DNA of 64,000 nt from JBOCEF01 sp047610385 (GCA_047610385.1 JBLGAC010000018.1:1-64000), one strand, 5' to 3'; positions 19,054 through 28,816 are shown, numbered from the stretch's first letter. Notes: generated by a model not told the origin, from the sequence alone. Made by a program: numbers and translations.

Positions 19054-21298
19054 GCCCTGCCGGACGGGCGGTCCTGCCGGACGGGCGAGGCTGGCGCGCG
19101 GGATCAAACGGTGCGCGCGCAACGCCGGCCCCAACACTCCGACCGCGGTTCGGCGCGCGGCGCGCCCGATGCGCGCCCGGGCGGGGGAGCGGGAGGGCCT
19201 GTCCCTCCCCGACCCCGCCCGTGGCCACCGCGGGTTGCGATGGGCGCGCGCCTTATCTTCCGTTCCGCGGGTGCCGTGCGCTCAGGGCATTGAGCCCTTC
19301 GCGTCCGGCCACGGCAGTCGCCGCGCGGTCGCGCCTTTTGGCAGGCGGCGCGCCTTTCAGATCCGCGCGGTGATCGCCGCGGCATCCCATGCCTTTTGGC
19401 AGCGCTGCGGCTTTGCTCGCCCGCCATGGGCGTGGCGTTGAACGCCTCAGGCAGGTCGTCTGTGATAGGGCCGCGCCGCAGCGGGAATGCCAGATGATCT
19501 GCCGCCATGCGCGCGTCGTCTTCGGGGGTTGCGCCTTTCAGCATGTCGGCGATGTCCCCTGCCGCGTGATCTAGCCGGGCATTGCGCCCGCGCGCGGCCA
19601 TGATTTGGGCATCGGCTGGGGTGGGTCCTCAGCATAGCCCATGCCGCCAAGGGGGCTGCCCCCCCCCTTTCAGAAATCATGGCCATGTCTGGAAACCATT
19701 TTGGCCATGCCGCGATCAGGCGATCCCGGGCGGCACCGACGCCCGCCGGTTTGGGGCGAACGATCCACAAAGCGCAGCTGGGCAGGTTCCCGGCCGGTGG
19801 CGCATGAAACGGCACCGTGAAATGTTCGAAGCGATCATGAAAGGCTGTTGGTGGTCTGGGAATGGCAGGGCTTTGTTGATGACCAAAGGGTCTTTCTTGG
19901 CGTCAATGCGGTGGTGTGGCAGGCAGGTTTGCCCGGCGAAAAAGCTATAGCTTAGGCCCCAATCCCTGCGTGAAACAGCAGCGCTGCGCAGGCGTGCGGG
20001 CATGTCGATCAGCGGCGGCGCAATGTGATCGGGCACCATGTTTGCGTGTCTGGCACCGGCGCAATCTGCCACCCTGAGGGTCGGGATCTGGCAGCTCGAC
20101 GTGACGGCAGGCAGGGGCGATCTTATGCTGGCACCATCCGCCCAGCGCATCTGGTCCCGCATGGGATGAGGGGCCCGATTGCGCCAGCGCCTGGCCCATG
20201 CAGCGCCCCCGCCAGATGGCCCCCTTGCTGAGGCAGAGCACCTGTATTCGGGGGCCTGCAAGCCCGTTCGGTGAAATGCACAGCACCAGAAACGCTTTGG
20301 CTTCCATGATTGCGCCCACTTCACATGCCGGGATCATCCCCACATGCGCCATGCCAAAAACAGACCAGATCAGACCCACCATGATTTTCAGACATGGCCA
20401 AAATCACTGCTGGAGAGCGTTTGTTGGTCCAATATGCCACCAAACTCGCGGTGATGCGCGCGGTGGCGTGAGCGTTTGGCGCAGCGCTGTCGACGCCTCG
20501 GCACCAGCAGACCCATGGTCAGCGCCCCGATCCAGCCATGCGAAAGGGTGCGGGGCATGTCTTTGCATCAACGGCTGGTCCTGATCACGCGCTTGTGGCG
20601 CGCAGGCTGGCCGGGGCGTGATGGTGCCGCGGTCCCTGTGCGGAGGGGGCCAGCGCAGGGCCAGAAAACACAACAGGCCCAAGTTTTCGCAGGCCCACGC
20701 GTCACAAGGGTGCCTGACACGGGGGCAGAGCAGTGCGATTTATGCCCGGTTGGCGGCACCCTCCTGCGTCGGCCACGGCGTGGGTGGATGTGGTGCGCAT
20801 GCCCGATCCTCCCTGCTTTTTGGCCATCAGCATGCGCACCACATCCGCTCCGATTTTTTGGGTGCCGGGCACGGCGCTGGAGTGTGGCGATCTCCCCCCC
20901 CCCGGGGTTATTCACTCTGATGTTACCGAGCTTGGTTGAGGCGTCGTCCGCGACGACCAGCGCGCGGACATCAAGCGTTAGGCATAGCCGCCGTTGGACG
21001 CGTGCGACATGCACGCGCCGATGCCGGGATAGGCCGAGGGGACGTCAAAGTTGTTGGTGTCGAAATTTGCGGTTCAGATCGCCGATGGCGGTTCATCCTG
21101 AGCGTTTGATGCGCGTCCTGCGTGGTTCGGTCATTCGGGCTTTGGCTTAATCTTCAACGAATTGCGCCCACGCATCGCACCGTTTTTCAAGCCAGCCTCT
21201 TTCCACCTTGCAAAATCTAAGCCGCAGCCGCGCCCTTGCACCGCGCGCCCGGGCGGGCATGATCGCGACCCCAACCCCCACGGCGAGGAGCCTTTTTC
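19054..21298. other. 2.2-kb stretch with no supportable gene; short protein-like relics
   Basis: No frame on either strand has a complete gene with a start, ribosome site and recognisable motifs. Some minus-strand pieces do read like protein for 25-60 residues: about 21090-20995 ending NGGYA and a stop, about 20382-20270 (MVGLIWSVFGMAHVGMI...), about 19960-19840, about 19815-19690 (CALWIVRPKPAGVGAARD...) and about 19601-19420 (RLDHAAGDIADMLKGATPED...). They shift frame and do not join. This fits one or more decayed genes. Homopolymer tracts (nine C at 19659-19670, ten or more at 20893) are also present. The GST promoter must lie in the last 100-150 bp. I see no inverted terminal repeats or transposase motifs. 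Confidence 0.55.
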
Positions 21299-21910
21299 AT
21301 GATTCTCTATGGTCGCGACCTGTCGCCCTTCACCCGCCGCGTTTCTATCTGGCTGACCCTTCAGGGCCGCAGCTTTGAACATCGCCCCCTGATGGTGCAG
21401 GGCGAGGATTTTGAGACGCTCAAGCAGATCAGCCCCCAGGGGCGGGTGCCGATCTTGCAGCTGGATGATGGCACCTCGCTGATCGAAAGCTGGGCGATCT
21501 GTGACTGGCTTGAAGACAGCGCCGCACCAGAGGCCCGCCTTTTGCCCGCAACCGGCGCGGCGCGGCGGGACATGATGCAGGAACTGGCCCATGCGAGCTC
21601 CGTGGCCGATAAGGGCGTGGCACTGGTTTATGACAAGAACCGGCGCCCTGAGCATCTGCACTGGTCCGATTGGCAGGCGCGTCTGGAAGGTCAGATCACC
21701 GGCGGGCTGCGCGCGATGGAGGCCCATTGCCCTGCGGACGGCTGGCTGTCGGGTGGCGACGCGCCCAAGGCCGGGGATATCGGCTTTGTGATCACCCATG
21801 ACTTTATCGCCGCCAGCAACCCCTATCTGCTGGAGATCGGGCTGCCCAAGCTGGCCGCGCTGGCCGCGCGGGCGAATGCGCTGCCCGCGTTTGGCAACAC
21901 CAAACCGTGA
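21299..21910 (+). CDS. Glutathione S-transferase family protein
   Basis: 203 residues from ATG 21299 with GAGGAG upstream. The N-terminal thioredoxin-like fold starts MILYGRDLSPFTRRV, with Ser9/Pro10 where the catalytic residue sits in beta/zeta-type GSTs, then GRVPILQLDDGTSLIES, the cis-Pro loop and Glu-Ser glutathione contact. The all-helical C-terminal domain follows (about 90-200), with the N-capping Asp in GDIGF. Length is normal. It probably conjugates or isomerises small electrophiles in the cytosol; the substrate is unknown. The acyl-CoA synthetase gene begins 259 bp later on the same strand. Confidence 0.9.
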   Translation: MILYGRDLSPFTRRVSIWLTLQGRSFEHRPLMVQGEDFETLKQISPQGRVPILQLDDGTSLIESWAICDWLEDSAAPEARLLPATGAARRDMMQELAHASSVADKGVALVYDKNRRPEHLHWSDWQARLEGQITGGLRAMEAHCPADGWLSGGDAPKAGDIGFVITHDFIAASNPYLLEIGLPKLAALAARANALPAFGNTKP

Positions 21911-22169
21911 GCCATTGAGGGCAGCGCCCTTGGCGGGGTGCGGCCCTCATGGGGATCGCCCCCCTTCGGCCCGCCGCGCCCCGCCGCGCCCCCCCTCCTC
22001 CCCCCCCCGCGCATCGCTCCGCATGACGGGGGTGGGGGGCGCGGCGCATCGGACCGGGTGTCGTGCAGGGGCCGCGCCCCCCATTCCGGCCGCATCGAGG
22101 GCGGTGGACGCGGCGGCCTCTGGCTTGCTATTGTGCGCCGCACAAACAGCGCCGACCGGGAGCCCGTTG

Positions 22170-23828
22170 ATGACCGCCTTTGACCTGTCTTTGCCCCTGC
22201 TGCGCCCTGGCGGCGACTGGGCCGCGATCCGCGCCGGGTTCCGCTGGCCGGCACCGACGCGGTTCAACATCGCGCAGGCGATCTGCGGGCGCTGGGCGGC
22301 GGTGGACCCGGGGCGGCTGGCGCTGATCCATCTGGACGCCGATCTGCGCGCCACCCGTTGGACCCATGGCGCGCTGTGGGAAATGTCGGGTCGGCTTGCC
22401 TCAGCGCTGGCGGCCCATGGGCTGAGGCGCGGCGACCGGCTGGCGCTGATCCTGCCCCAATCGCCTGAGGCGCTGCTGACCCATCTGGCGTGCTGGCGGC
22501 TGGGGGCGGTGAGCGTGCCGCTGTTCACGCTGTTCGGCGAGGATGGCCTGCGGTTCCGCATGGCCGACAGCGGCGCGGTGATGGCGGTGACCGACAGTGC
22601 GGACATGCACAAGATCGACGCGGTCCGGGGCGATCTGCCCGATCTGCGCCATGTGTTCTGCGCCGACGGCCCCAATGATGGCGCGATGGGATTGTTGGAG
22701 GAAGCGGCGCGCGCGGCCGCAGCCCCGCCCATGGCGGACACGTCGCTGTCGGACCCGGCGTTCATTTCCTACACCTCAGGCACCACCGGGCCACCCAAAG
22801 GGGCGCTGCACGGGCATTCGGTGCTGCTGGGCCACATGCCGGGCTTTGAGGCGCATCATGATTTCGCCCCCCATGACGGATCGCTGTTCTGGACGCCGGC
22901 TGATTGGGCATGGATGGGGGGGCTTTGCAACCTGCTGACCCCCGCGCTGGCCTATGGATCGCCGGTGCTGTCGCACCGCATGGCGCGGTTCGACGCCGAA
23001 GGGGCCTGCCGCATCATGGCCGATCAGGGCGTGCGCCGGGCCTTCATGCCGCCCACGGCGCTGAAGCTGATGCGGCGGGGGCCGGACCCGGTGGCCCTCG
23101 GGGTTCGTCTTGCATCTGTTGGATCGGCGGGAGAGGCGCTGGGCACCGGGCTGCTGGACTGGGGCCACGGGGCGCTGGGACTGACGATCAACGAGTTTTT
23201 CGGCCAGACCGAGGCAAACCTGGTGTTGACCAACGCGTCCTCAGTGTTTGCGCCCAAGCCGGGCAGCACCGGGCGCGCGGCACCGGGCCACGACGTGGCG
23301 ATCATCGACAGCGAGGGACGCAGGCTTGCGCCCGGAGAGACCGGCGAAATTGCCGTTCTGGCGCCCGATCCAACCATGTTCCTGCGCTATTGGAACCTGC
23401 CGGAGAAGACCGCCGAGAAATACGTGGACGGGCCTGACGGGCGCTGGTTGCGCACCGGCGACGAAGGCATAATCGATGAGGACGGGCATGTGTTCTTTTC
23501 AAGCCGCGCGGACGACGTGATCACGACCTCGGGCTACAGGGTGGGGCCGTCGGAGGTTGAGGACTGCCTGACCGGCCATCCTGCCGTCGCCATGGCGGGG
23601 GTGATCGGTGTGCCTGATGCAGTGCGCACCGAGGTGATCCGCGCCTATATTGTGCTGGCGCCGGGCGCGGATACCGAAGGGTTGGAGGATGCGCTGATCG
23701 CCCGGGTGCGGAGGCTTCTGTCGCCCCATCTGGCACCGCGGGCGGTTGAGGTGATCGAGGCGCTGCCGATGACCGCCACCGGCAAGATCATGCGGCGCGA
23801 ATTGAAGCGCCGGGCGCTGGCGGGCTGA
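22170..23828 (+). CDS. Acyl-CoA synthetase (AMP-forming, acetyl/medium-chain type)
   Basis: 552 residues from ATG 22170 in CCGTTGATGACC; the frame continues upstream to 21798 but that part is low-complexity, Pro/Arg-rich and overlaps the GST gene. The AMP-binding P-loop YTSGTTGPPKG is at 201-211, followed by the adenylation motifs FFGQTEANL, GRWLRTGDEG and SGYRVGPSEVE, and the C-terminal catalytic Lys539 in TGKIMRREL. The full set means an active ligase of the ANL superfamily, making acyl-CoA from an acid, ATP and CoA. Sequence around the acyl pocket (WTPADWAWMGG) resembles the medium-chain/acetyl-CoA synthetase branch. The protein has no signal peptide. Lys539 is often acetylated in the family. 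Confidence 0.9.
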   Translation: MTAFDLSLPLLRPGGDWAAIRAGFRWPAPTRFNIAQAICGRWAAVDPGRLALIHLDADLRATRWTHGALWEMSGRLASALAAHGLRRGDRLALILPQSPEALLTHLACWRLGAVSVPLFTLFGEDGLRFRMADSGAVMAVTDSADMHKIDAVRGDLPDLRHVFCADGPNDGAMGLLEEAARAAAAPPMADTSLSDPAFISYTSGTTGPPKGALHGHSVLLGHMPGFEAHHDFAPHDGSLFWTPADWAWMGGLCNLLTPALAYGSPVLSHRMARFDAEGACRIMADQGVRRAFMPPTALKLMRRGPDPVALGVRLASVGSAGEALGTGLLDWGHGALGLTINEFFGQTEANLVLTNASSVFAPKPGSTGRAAPGHDVAIIDSEGRRLAPGETGEIAVLAPDPTMFLRYWNLPEKTAEKYVDGPDGRWLRTGDEGIIDEDGHVFFSSRADDVITTSGYRVGPSEVEDCLTGHPAVAMAGVIGVPDAVRTEVIRAYIVLAPGADTEGLEDALIARVRRLLSPHLAPRAVEVIEALPMTATGKIMRRELKRRALAG

Positions 23829-23838
23829 GCGGGGCGCA

Positions 23839-23888
23839 GATTTTTCTGCGAAAAATCAGGGACGCGTTTTGCGGTGCAAAACGCGCCC
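23839..23888. terminator. Double hairpin between convergent genes (bidirectional terminator)
   Basis: Two hairpins lie between the acyl-CoA synthetase stop (23828) and the GH19 stop (23897). The first (23839-23857) has arms GATTTTTC and GAAAAATC around TGC. The second (23863-23885) has arms CGCGTTTTGC and GCAAAACGCG around GGT, extended by GGG/CCC. The first is nearly the same as a palindrome at 30671-30691, so it is also a dispersed repeat. Confidence 0.7.
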
Positions 23889-23896
23889 TCGGCGCA

Positions 23897-24973
23897 TCAC
23901 ATCCCCAGCAGCGCTTTGCCGCGGGTCAGCAGCGCGGCGCGGTGCATCAGCCCGTTCGTGCCGCCGTTGATCCGCCTTGTGACCGCAATCAGATCGTCGC
24001 GATCCGCGAGGGCATCAAGGCCGCGCCCGCTCCAATACCAGCCCGCGGTTTCGACGCAGAGCGCGCGATCCTCAGCCACCAGGTCCGGGTCAGCGAGGAT
24101 TTCGGCCGCGCAGCCCAGATCAGCGCCGAAGCGGCTGTAATTGGCCCGGCCCGTCAGCTGGATCAGCCCACGGCCTTTGAAGCGTGGGCCATCACCCGCG
24201 CGCAGGTTGCCCAGATCGCGCCGCCCTTCATAAGCGGCACCGGTGGCGAGTTCCTCCAACCAGCGCAGCTGTCCGCATTCATGGCCCACTTGCGCGAGGA
24301 AATGGGCGACCCGCAGGTCCGATGAAATCGCGCGGCGCTGCATCATCGCCAGCAACGCCGGCCCCAGATGTTCGAGGCGGGTGCGTGGGGCGTCAGGCCA
24401 CAAAAGGCGCAGCAGCTCCATCGACGGGCCCTGGGGCAGGGCGGCGGCGCGCAATGCGCTGATCAGCGCCCCGCCGGGGATCGCAGCGCCATCGACGCCG
24501 CCGGTCAGCGCGGTCTGCGCACCGCAAAGCGCCGCGGCGGTTTTGGGACCAAATGCGCCGTCAGGCACCAGTGGTATACCCGGCAATGCGGTGCCGCGGG
24601 CGCGCGCGGCCTCTATCAATTGCTGGACCATGGCCACGTCGCCGGGGTGGTTGGTGCGGCCGGGGCCAACGGCGTCCTTCAGCAAGGGCGTCGGGCCGGT
24701 TGGGCGCGCGGCGGCGGCGCGGCGTGCGGCTGGCAGCGTGATCGCCAGCGCCGCAGGGCCGATTGCGCGTGGACGCGGCATCGGGGCGGGCGTGCTTTGG
24801 GGCGCGGTGCCGCGCAAGGCGGCCCGCGCGGGGGCGGCACCCGATTGGGCACCGCGGGTCAGCGCATCGCGCAGCGCGGCGGCGGTTGCGCGCAGGGATT
24901 GCGCGATCCGCGCGCCCCAGCTGGGCGCAAAATTATCTGCGGGCACGTCAAAGGACACAGGCACCGTGAGCAT
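23897..24973 (-). CDS. GH19-type lysin with peptidoglycan-binding-like domain
   Basis: 358 residues. Residues 1-100 are Ala/Pro/Arg-rich with no clear signal peptide. Residues about 105-165 (HPGDVAMVQQLIE..., PDGAFGPKTAAAL) fit a PG_binding_1-like repeat. Residues about 215-355 form a glycoside hydrolase 19 domain: FLAQVGHECGQ with a catalytic Glu, YEGRRDLGN with the second Glu, and DGPRFKGRGLIQLTGRANY. Bacterial members of this type are usually endolysin-like muramidases rather than chitinases. No phage or secretion genes lie nearby, so it is an orphan chromosomal gene whose exit from the cell is unexplained. It is transcribed divergently from the photolyase operon. Confidence 0.85.
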   Translation of the reverse strand: MLTVPVSFDVPADNFAPSWGARIAQSLRATAAALRDALTRGAQSGAAPARAALRGTAPQSTPAPMPRPRAIGPAALAITLPAARRAAAARPTGPTPLLKDAVGPGRTNHPGDVAMVQQLIEAARARGTALPGIPLVPDGAFGPKTAAALCGAQTALTGGVDGAAIPGGALISALRAAALPQGPSMELLRLLWPDAPRTRLEHLGPALLAMMQRRAISSDLRVAHFLAQVGHECGQLRWLEELATGAAYEGRRDLGNLRAGDGPRFKGRGLIQLTGRANYSRFGADLGCAAEILADPDLVAEDRALCVETAGWYWSGRGLDALADRDDLIAVTRRINGGTNGLMHRAALLTRGKALLGM

Positions 24974-25131
24974 GGCGACCTCCTCAGGATTTGTGACGAT
25001 TTCGGGGTGATTTCGCCGCCAATCTTACAGACCGACAATTTAGGAAGCGTTGCGCGCTGCACATTCGCCGCCTCGGCATCCTGCAAGCCCCGAAAACATC
25101 GGCTTTTTCCGCAACGATCCGCCTGCTCCGG

Positions 25132-25160
25132 TGATCCGGGGGCAGACCGCGTGCGTAACT
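25132..25160 (+). promoter_or_regulatory. Candidate RpoE (ECF, singlet-oxygen type) promoter
   Basis: TGATCC at 25132-25137 is followed after exactly 18 bases by TAACT at 25156-25160. The consensus I recall for the RpoE-ChrR promoters of Rhodobacter sphaeroides is TGATCC-N18-TAAGA, so one base differs. It lies about 45 bp upstream of the photolyase ATG, a suitable leader length, and photolyase is a known member of that regulon. Confidence 0.6.
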
Positions 25161-25204
25161 CTGTCATACTGGCCCAGAACCCAAGCTGAACGAGGCGGAC
25201 CCCA

Positions 25205-26623
25205 ATGACTGATCCCACCGCCCCTGCGCCGACGATTGTGTGGTTGCGCCGCGATCTGCGGCTTGACGACCATCCTGCGCTGAGCGCCGCCGCAGCCCGC
25301 GGTGGGGCGGTGATCCCGGTGTTCATTCTTGACCCTGAGACAGAGGCCCAAGGTGCCGCACATCGCTGGCGCCTGGGCGAAGGGCTTGAGGTTTTTGCCA
25401 CCACGCTGGCCGCCCGCGGATCTCGGCTGATCCTGCGCCGCGGCCCGGCGCTGGTTGTCCTGCGTGCGCTGGTGGCTGAGACCGGCGCCGGTGCGGTGCA
25501 CTGGTCACGCCTGTATGACGGCGCGGCGCGTGCGCGGGACGCGGCAGTGAAGACCGCGTTGAAATCTGACGGCGTCGACGCGCAATCGTTCAACGGTGCG
25601 CTGATACATGAGCCGTGGGAGGTCCGCACCAAAACGGGCACCTTCTACAAGGTCTATTCCCCCTTCGCCCGCGCCGCCCGTGCCATGCCTGCGCGGGCGC
25701 CGATTGATCCGCCCGAGGTTTTGCGTGCCCCGGCGCGGTGGCCCGGGTCTGATGCGCTGGCCGATTGGGCGCTCGGCACTGACATGCGGGCTGGGGCGGC
25801 GGTGATCGCGCCCCATGCGCGGGTCGGTGAAGCGGCTGCCGCCCACCGCCTTGGTGCGTTTCTGGAGACCCGAGCCGACGCCTATCGCGACGCGCGCGAC
25901 TTTCTGGACCGCAAGGCGTGTTCGGGCCTGTCTGAGAATTTGGCGCTTGGAGAGATCTCTCCCCGCCGGATCTGGGCAATCGCGTCCGATGGCATGCGCG
26001 GCGGGCGCGGGGTGGAGCATTTCCTGTCTGAGGTCCTGTGGCGTGAATTTGCTTATCACCTGATTTTCAACACTCCGCGCATTGAGACCGGCAATTGGCG
26101 TGAGGAATGGGACGCCTTTGCGTGGCGCGGCGACAACGCAGACGCCGAACGCTGGCGGCGCGGGCAGACCGGGGTGGATGTGGTTGACGCAGCGATGCGA
26201 GAGCTTTACGTCACCGGCACCATGCACAACCGCGCGCGGATGCTGGTCGCATCTTACCTCACAAAGCATCTGATGACCCATTGGCAGGTCGGCGCGGCGT
26301 GGTTCAAGCACACGTTGATCGACTGGGATCCGGCCGCCAACGCTATGGGTTGGCAATGGGCTGCGGGGTCAGGGCCGGATGCGTCGCCGTTCTTTCGCAT
26401 CTTCAATCCCGAAACCCAGGCTGAGAAATTTGACCCCCAGCGGCGCTATCGCGACCACTGGCTGAATGGCAAAGGCGCGGCGGAATTTTTTTGCGCTGCG
26501 CCCAAGATGTGGAACCTATCTGGCCAAGTCCGACGCCCGATGCCGATGATCGACCTGAAAGAAGGCCGCACTCGTGCGCTTTCGGTCTATCAAGCGATGA
26601 AATCTGCCGCCGAGGCGGCGTGA
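25205..26623 (+). CDS. phrB: Deoxyribodipyrimidine photolyase (CPD photolyase)
   Basis: 472 residues from ATG 25205 (CGAGGCGGACCCCA upstream). The N-terminal Rossmann domain (about 8-135, IVWLRRDLRLDDHPAL) binds the antenna chromophore. The helical FAD domain (about 205-465) has SGLSENLALGEISPR, LWREFAYHLIFN, the Trp-rich WQVGAAWFKHTLIDWDPAANAMGWQW and SPFFRIFNPETQAEKFD. All are hallmarks of class I CPD photolyases, which repair pyrimidine dimers using blue light. The next gene starts 52 bp later on the same strand, so this is probably the first gene of an operon running to about 32170. The promoter candidate upstream suggests induction by singlet oxygen. Confidence 0.95.
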   Translation: MTDPTAPAPTIVWLRRDLRLDDHPALSAAAARGGAVIPVFILDPETEAQGAAHRWRLGEGLEVFATTLAARGSRLILRRGPALVVLRALVAETGAGAVHWSRLYDGAARARDAAVKTALKSDGVDAQSFNGALIHEPWEVRTKTGTFYKVYSPFARAARAMPARAPIDPPEVLRAPARWPGSDALADWALGTDMRAGAAVIAPHARVGEAAAAHRLGAFLETRADAYRDARDFLDRKACSGLSENLALGEISPRRIWAIASDGMRGGRGVEHFLSEVLWREFAYHLIFNTPRIETGNWREEWDAFAWRGDNADAERWRRGQTGVDVVDAAMRELYVTGTMHNRARMLVASYLTKHLMTHWQVGAAWFKHTLIDWDPAANAMGWQWAAGSGPDASPFFRIFNPETQAEKFDPQRRYRDHWLNGKGAAEFFCAAPKMWNLSGQVRRPMPMIDLKEGRTRALSVYQAMKSAAEAA

Positions 26624-26675
26624 TCCGGGGCCCCGCCTCTTTGCGCCACTTGCCCACCGACAGGAGAATACCCTT

Positions 26676-27992
26676 TTGAAGATCGCAGTCATCGGCGCCG
26701 GAATTTCCGGCATCGGCGCGGCGCTTGCGCTCGCGGATCGCCACGACGTGACCCTGATTGAAAAGGACGCCCGTTTTGGCGGCCATGCGCACACCGTGGA
26801 TGTCATTCGCCCCGATGGCGGTTCGGTGGCGGTGGACAGCGGGTTCATCGTGTTCAACCGCCGGAATTATCCCAACCTCTGCGCGCTGTTCGACCATCTG
26901 GATGTGCCGACGAAATGGTCGGACATGAGCTTTGGGTTCTCACTGTCGGGCGGGCGGTTCGAATATGCCTGCGATGATCTTGACCGGGTGTTCGCGCAGC
27001 GCTCCAACGTGCTGAACCTGCGCCATTACGCGATGGTGCGGCAGATCCTGCGGTTCAACAAAGTGGCGCCGCGGGACCTTGCCTCAGGCGCGGTGGCGGG
27101 GCTGAGCCTTGGGGAATGGCTGGATGCGCGCGGGTTCGGGGCTGATTTCCGCACCCGCTTCATCTTGCCGATGGGGGGCGCGATCTGGTCGACCTCAGTC
27201 AAGGAAATGCTGGTGTTTCCGGCTGAAAATTTCGTGGCGTTCTTTCACAATCACGATCTGATGACCGGTGCAGGTCCGTCGCAGCGCTGGCGCACGGTGG
27301 ATGGCGGATCGCGCGAATATGTGACCCGCGCAATCGGCGCGCTGGGCCCGCGGGCGCGGCTGGGGGTGGGGGTCGCGTCGGTGGCCCGCGATGGCGGCGG
27401 GGTGCTTTTGCGGCTTGAGGACGGGAGCGAGGACCGCTTTGACCACGCCGTTTTCGCCACCCATGCCGACGCCACCCTGCGCATGGCCCAAGGCCTTGAC
27501 GATCAGGAACGCAATCTGCTGTCGGCGTTTCCGTTTTCAAGCAACCGCGCGGTGCTGCATTCCGACCCCGCACTGATGCCCAAGCGCCGCAAAGCGTGGT
27601 CGAGCTGGAATTTCCTGTCCGACGGTGCCGCTGCGGATGCTGAGCGCCCGGCGCAGGTCACCTATTGGATGAATCGGCTGCAAGGGCTGCCGGATGATTT
27701 TCCGCTGTTTGTCAGCCTCAACCCCGCGCAGTCGCCGCGTGCTGATCTGGTACATGACGAATTCAGCTACGATCACCCGCTTTATTCTGGCGAAAGCTTC
27801 GCCGCCCAGTCGGGGATGGAGGCGATCCAAGGCCGTGGCGGGTTCTGGCATGCGGGCGCGTGGCTGGGATACGGCTTTCACGAAGATGGCCTGCGCTCAG
27901 GCCTGCGGGTTGCTGATGCGCTGGGTGCGCGCCCCGACTGGGCCCGCGATCTGGGCGCGCGCGCCGGTGATCTGGCGGAGGCCGCAGAGTGA
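26676..27992 (+). CDS. FAD-dependent oxidoreductase (amine-oxidase fold, CFA-cluster type)
   Basis: 438 residues with a TTG start at 26676, preceded by CAGGAGA eight bases away. The dinucleotide-binding fold GAGISGIGAALAL begins at residue 7, followed by ADRHDVTLIEKDARFGGHAHTV, the usual Glu and Gly-Gly of the amine-oxidase superfamily. The later IWSTSVKEMLVFPAENF and RGGFWHAGAWLGYGFHEDGL are typical of the protein that travels with DUF1365 and CFA-like methyltransferases. In R. sphaeroides the comparable gene was described, as I recall, as the desaturase (UfaD) of methylated/furan fatty acid synthesis. The stop overlaps the next start (GTGA). Confidence 0.88.
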   Translation: MKIAVIGAGISGIGAALALADRHDVTLIEKDARFGGHAHTVDVIRPDGGSVAVDSGFIVFNRRNYPNLCALFDHLDVPTKWSDMSFGFSLSGGRFEYACDDLDRVFAQRSNVLNLRHYAMVRQILRFNKVAPRDLASGAVAGLSLGEWLDARGFGADFRTRFILPMGGAIWSTSVKEMLVFPAENFVAFFHNHDLMTGAGPSQRWRTVDGGSREYVTRAIGALGPRARLGVGVASVARDGGGVLLRLEDGSEDRFDHAVFATHADATLRMAQGLDDQERNLLSAFPFSSNRAVLHSDPALMPKRRKAWSSWNFLSDGAAADAERPAQVTYWMNRLQGLPDDFPLFVSLNPAQSPRADLVHDEFSYDHPLYSGESFAAQSGMEAIQGRGGFWHAGAWLGYGFHEDGLRSGLRVADALGARPDWARDLGARAGDLAEAAE

Positions 27993-28816
27993 GCGCGCCC
28001 GACGATCCCCAAAAAGATCCCGGCGCTGACCCGCTGGCATCCGGCGGCGTGATCTATGACGGAGAGGTCATGCACATGCGCCTGTCGCCTCGCCGTCACC
28101 AGTTCCGGTATCGGGTCTGGACGCTGCTGCTGGACGTGGACCGGATCGACGAAGTTGTGGCCGGTTTGCGCCTGATGCGCCGCAACCGCTTTGCGCCCGT
28201 CGCTTTTTATGACCGCGATCATGGCCCCCGTGATGGGTCGCCCCTGCGCCCTTGGGTTGAGGCAAGGCTGGCAGATGCCGGGCGCCCGGCCCCTGCGCGC
28301 ATTGCAATCCTGTCCATGCCGCGGCTGTTCGGGATCGCGTTCAACCCGATCTCAGTGTTCTATTGCCGGGATGCGGGCGGCCAGCTGCAATCAGTGATCT
28401 ATGAGGTCAAGAACACCTTTGGTGACCAGCACGCCTATGTGCTGTCGGCTGAGGACGCGGCCCCCGGTCGCCCGGCGCGCCATGCCCATGCCAAGCAGTT
28501 CTTTGTGTCGCCTTTCATGGACATGGATCAGACCTATCGCTTTGATCTGATGGACCCTGGCGCACGGATCGCCCTGCGCATCCGCCAAGGTGCAGGGGCG
28601 GAAACCCGCCTGATCGCCACCCAGCATGGCCGGGCCCGCCCGCTGACCGGCGCGGTGCTGGCGGGCCTGTTGCTGGTGCGCCCGCTGCACGCGCTCAAGG
28701 TCCTTGCGGGCATCCATTGGGAGGCGCTGCGCCTGTGGCTCAAGGGCGTGCCGTTTCTTGGCCATCCCGGCGACGACCATGTCTATGCGCCGGGGGCGCG
28801 CAACCAGAACGGGTGA
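27989..28816 (+). CDS. DUF1365 family protein
   Basis: 275 residues with a GTG start at 27989 overlapping the upstream stop by four bases, so translation is coupled. Characteristic stretches are GEVMHMRLSPRRHQFRYRVW near 30-50, LSMPRLFGIAFNPISVFYC near 105-123, YEVKNTFGDQHAYVL near 138-152, and HAKQFFVSPFMDMDQTYRF. These match DUF1365, almost always found between an FAD oxidoreductase and a CFA-type enzyme. Its biochemical role is not known to me; a lipid-binding or oxygenase-assisting role has been suggested from the company it keeps. There is no signal peptide; one hydrophobic segment at about 222-240 could touch the membrane. Confidence 0.88.
   Translation: MSAPDDPQKDPGADPLASGGVIYDGEVMHMRLSPRRHQFRYRVWTLLLDVDRIDEVVAGLRLMRRNRFAPVAFYDRDHGPRDGSPLRPWVEARLADAGRPAPARIAILSMPRLFGIAFNPISVFYCRDAGGQLQSVIYEVKNTFGDQHAYVLSAEDAAPGRPARHAHAKQFFVSPFMDMDQTYRFDLMDPGARIALRIRQGAGAETRLIATQHGRARPLTGAVLAGLLLVRPLHALKVLAGIHWEALRLWLKGVPFLGHPGDDHVYAPGARNQNG

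Noticed and set aside
19104..19815. Two minus-strand ORFs (165 and 122 codons) downstream of queF
   Set aside because: Each has a short protein-like start and then turns into Arg/Gly/Pro-rich out-of-frame sequence, with no ribosome site; treated as relics, not genes.
21798..22169. In-frame N-terminal extension of the acyl-CoA synthetase
   Set aside because: It overlaps the GST gene, is Pro/Arg-rich and has no counterpart in the family; ATG 22170 gives the expected N-terminus.
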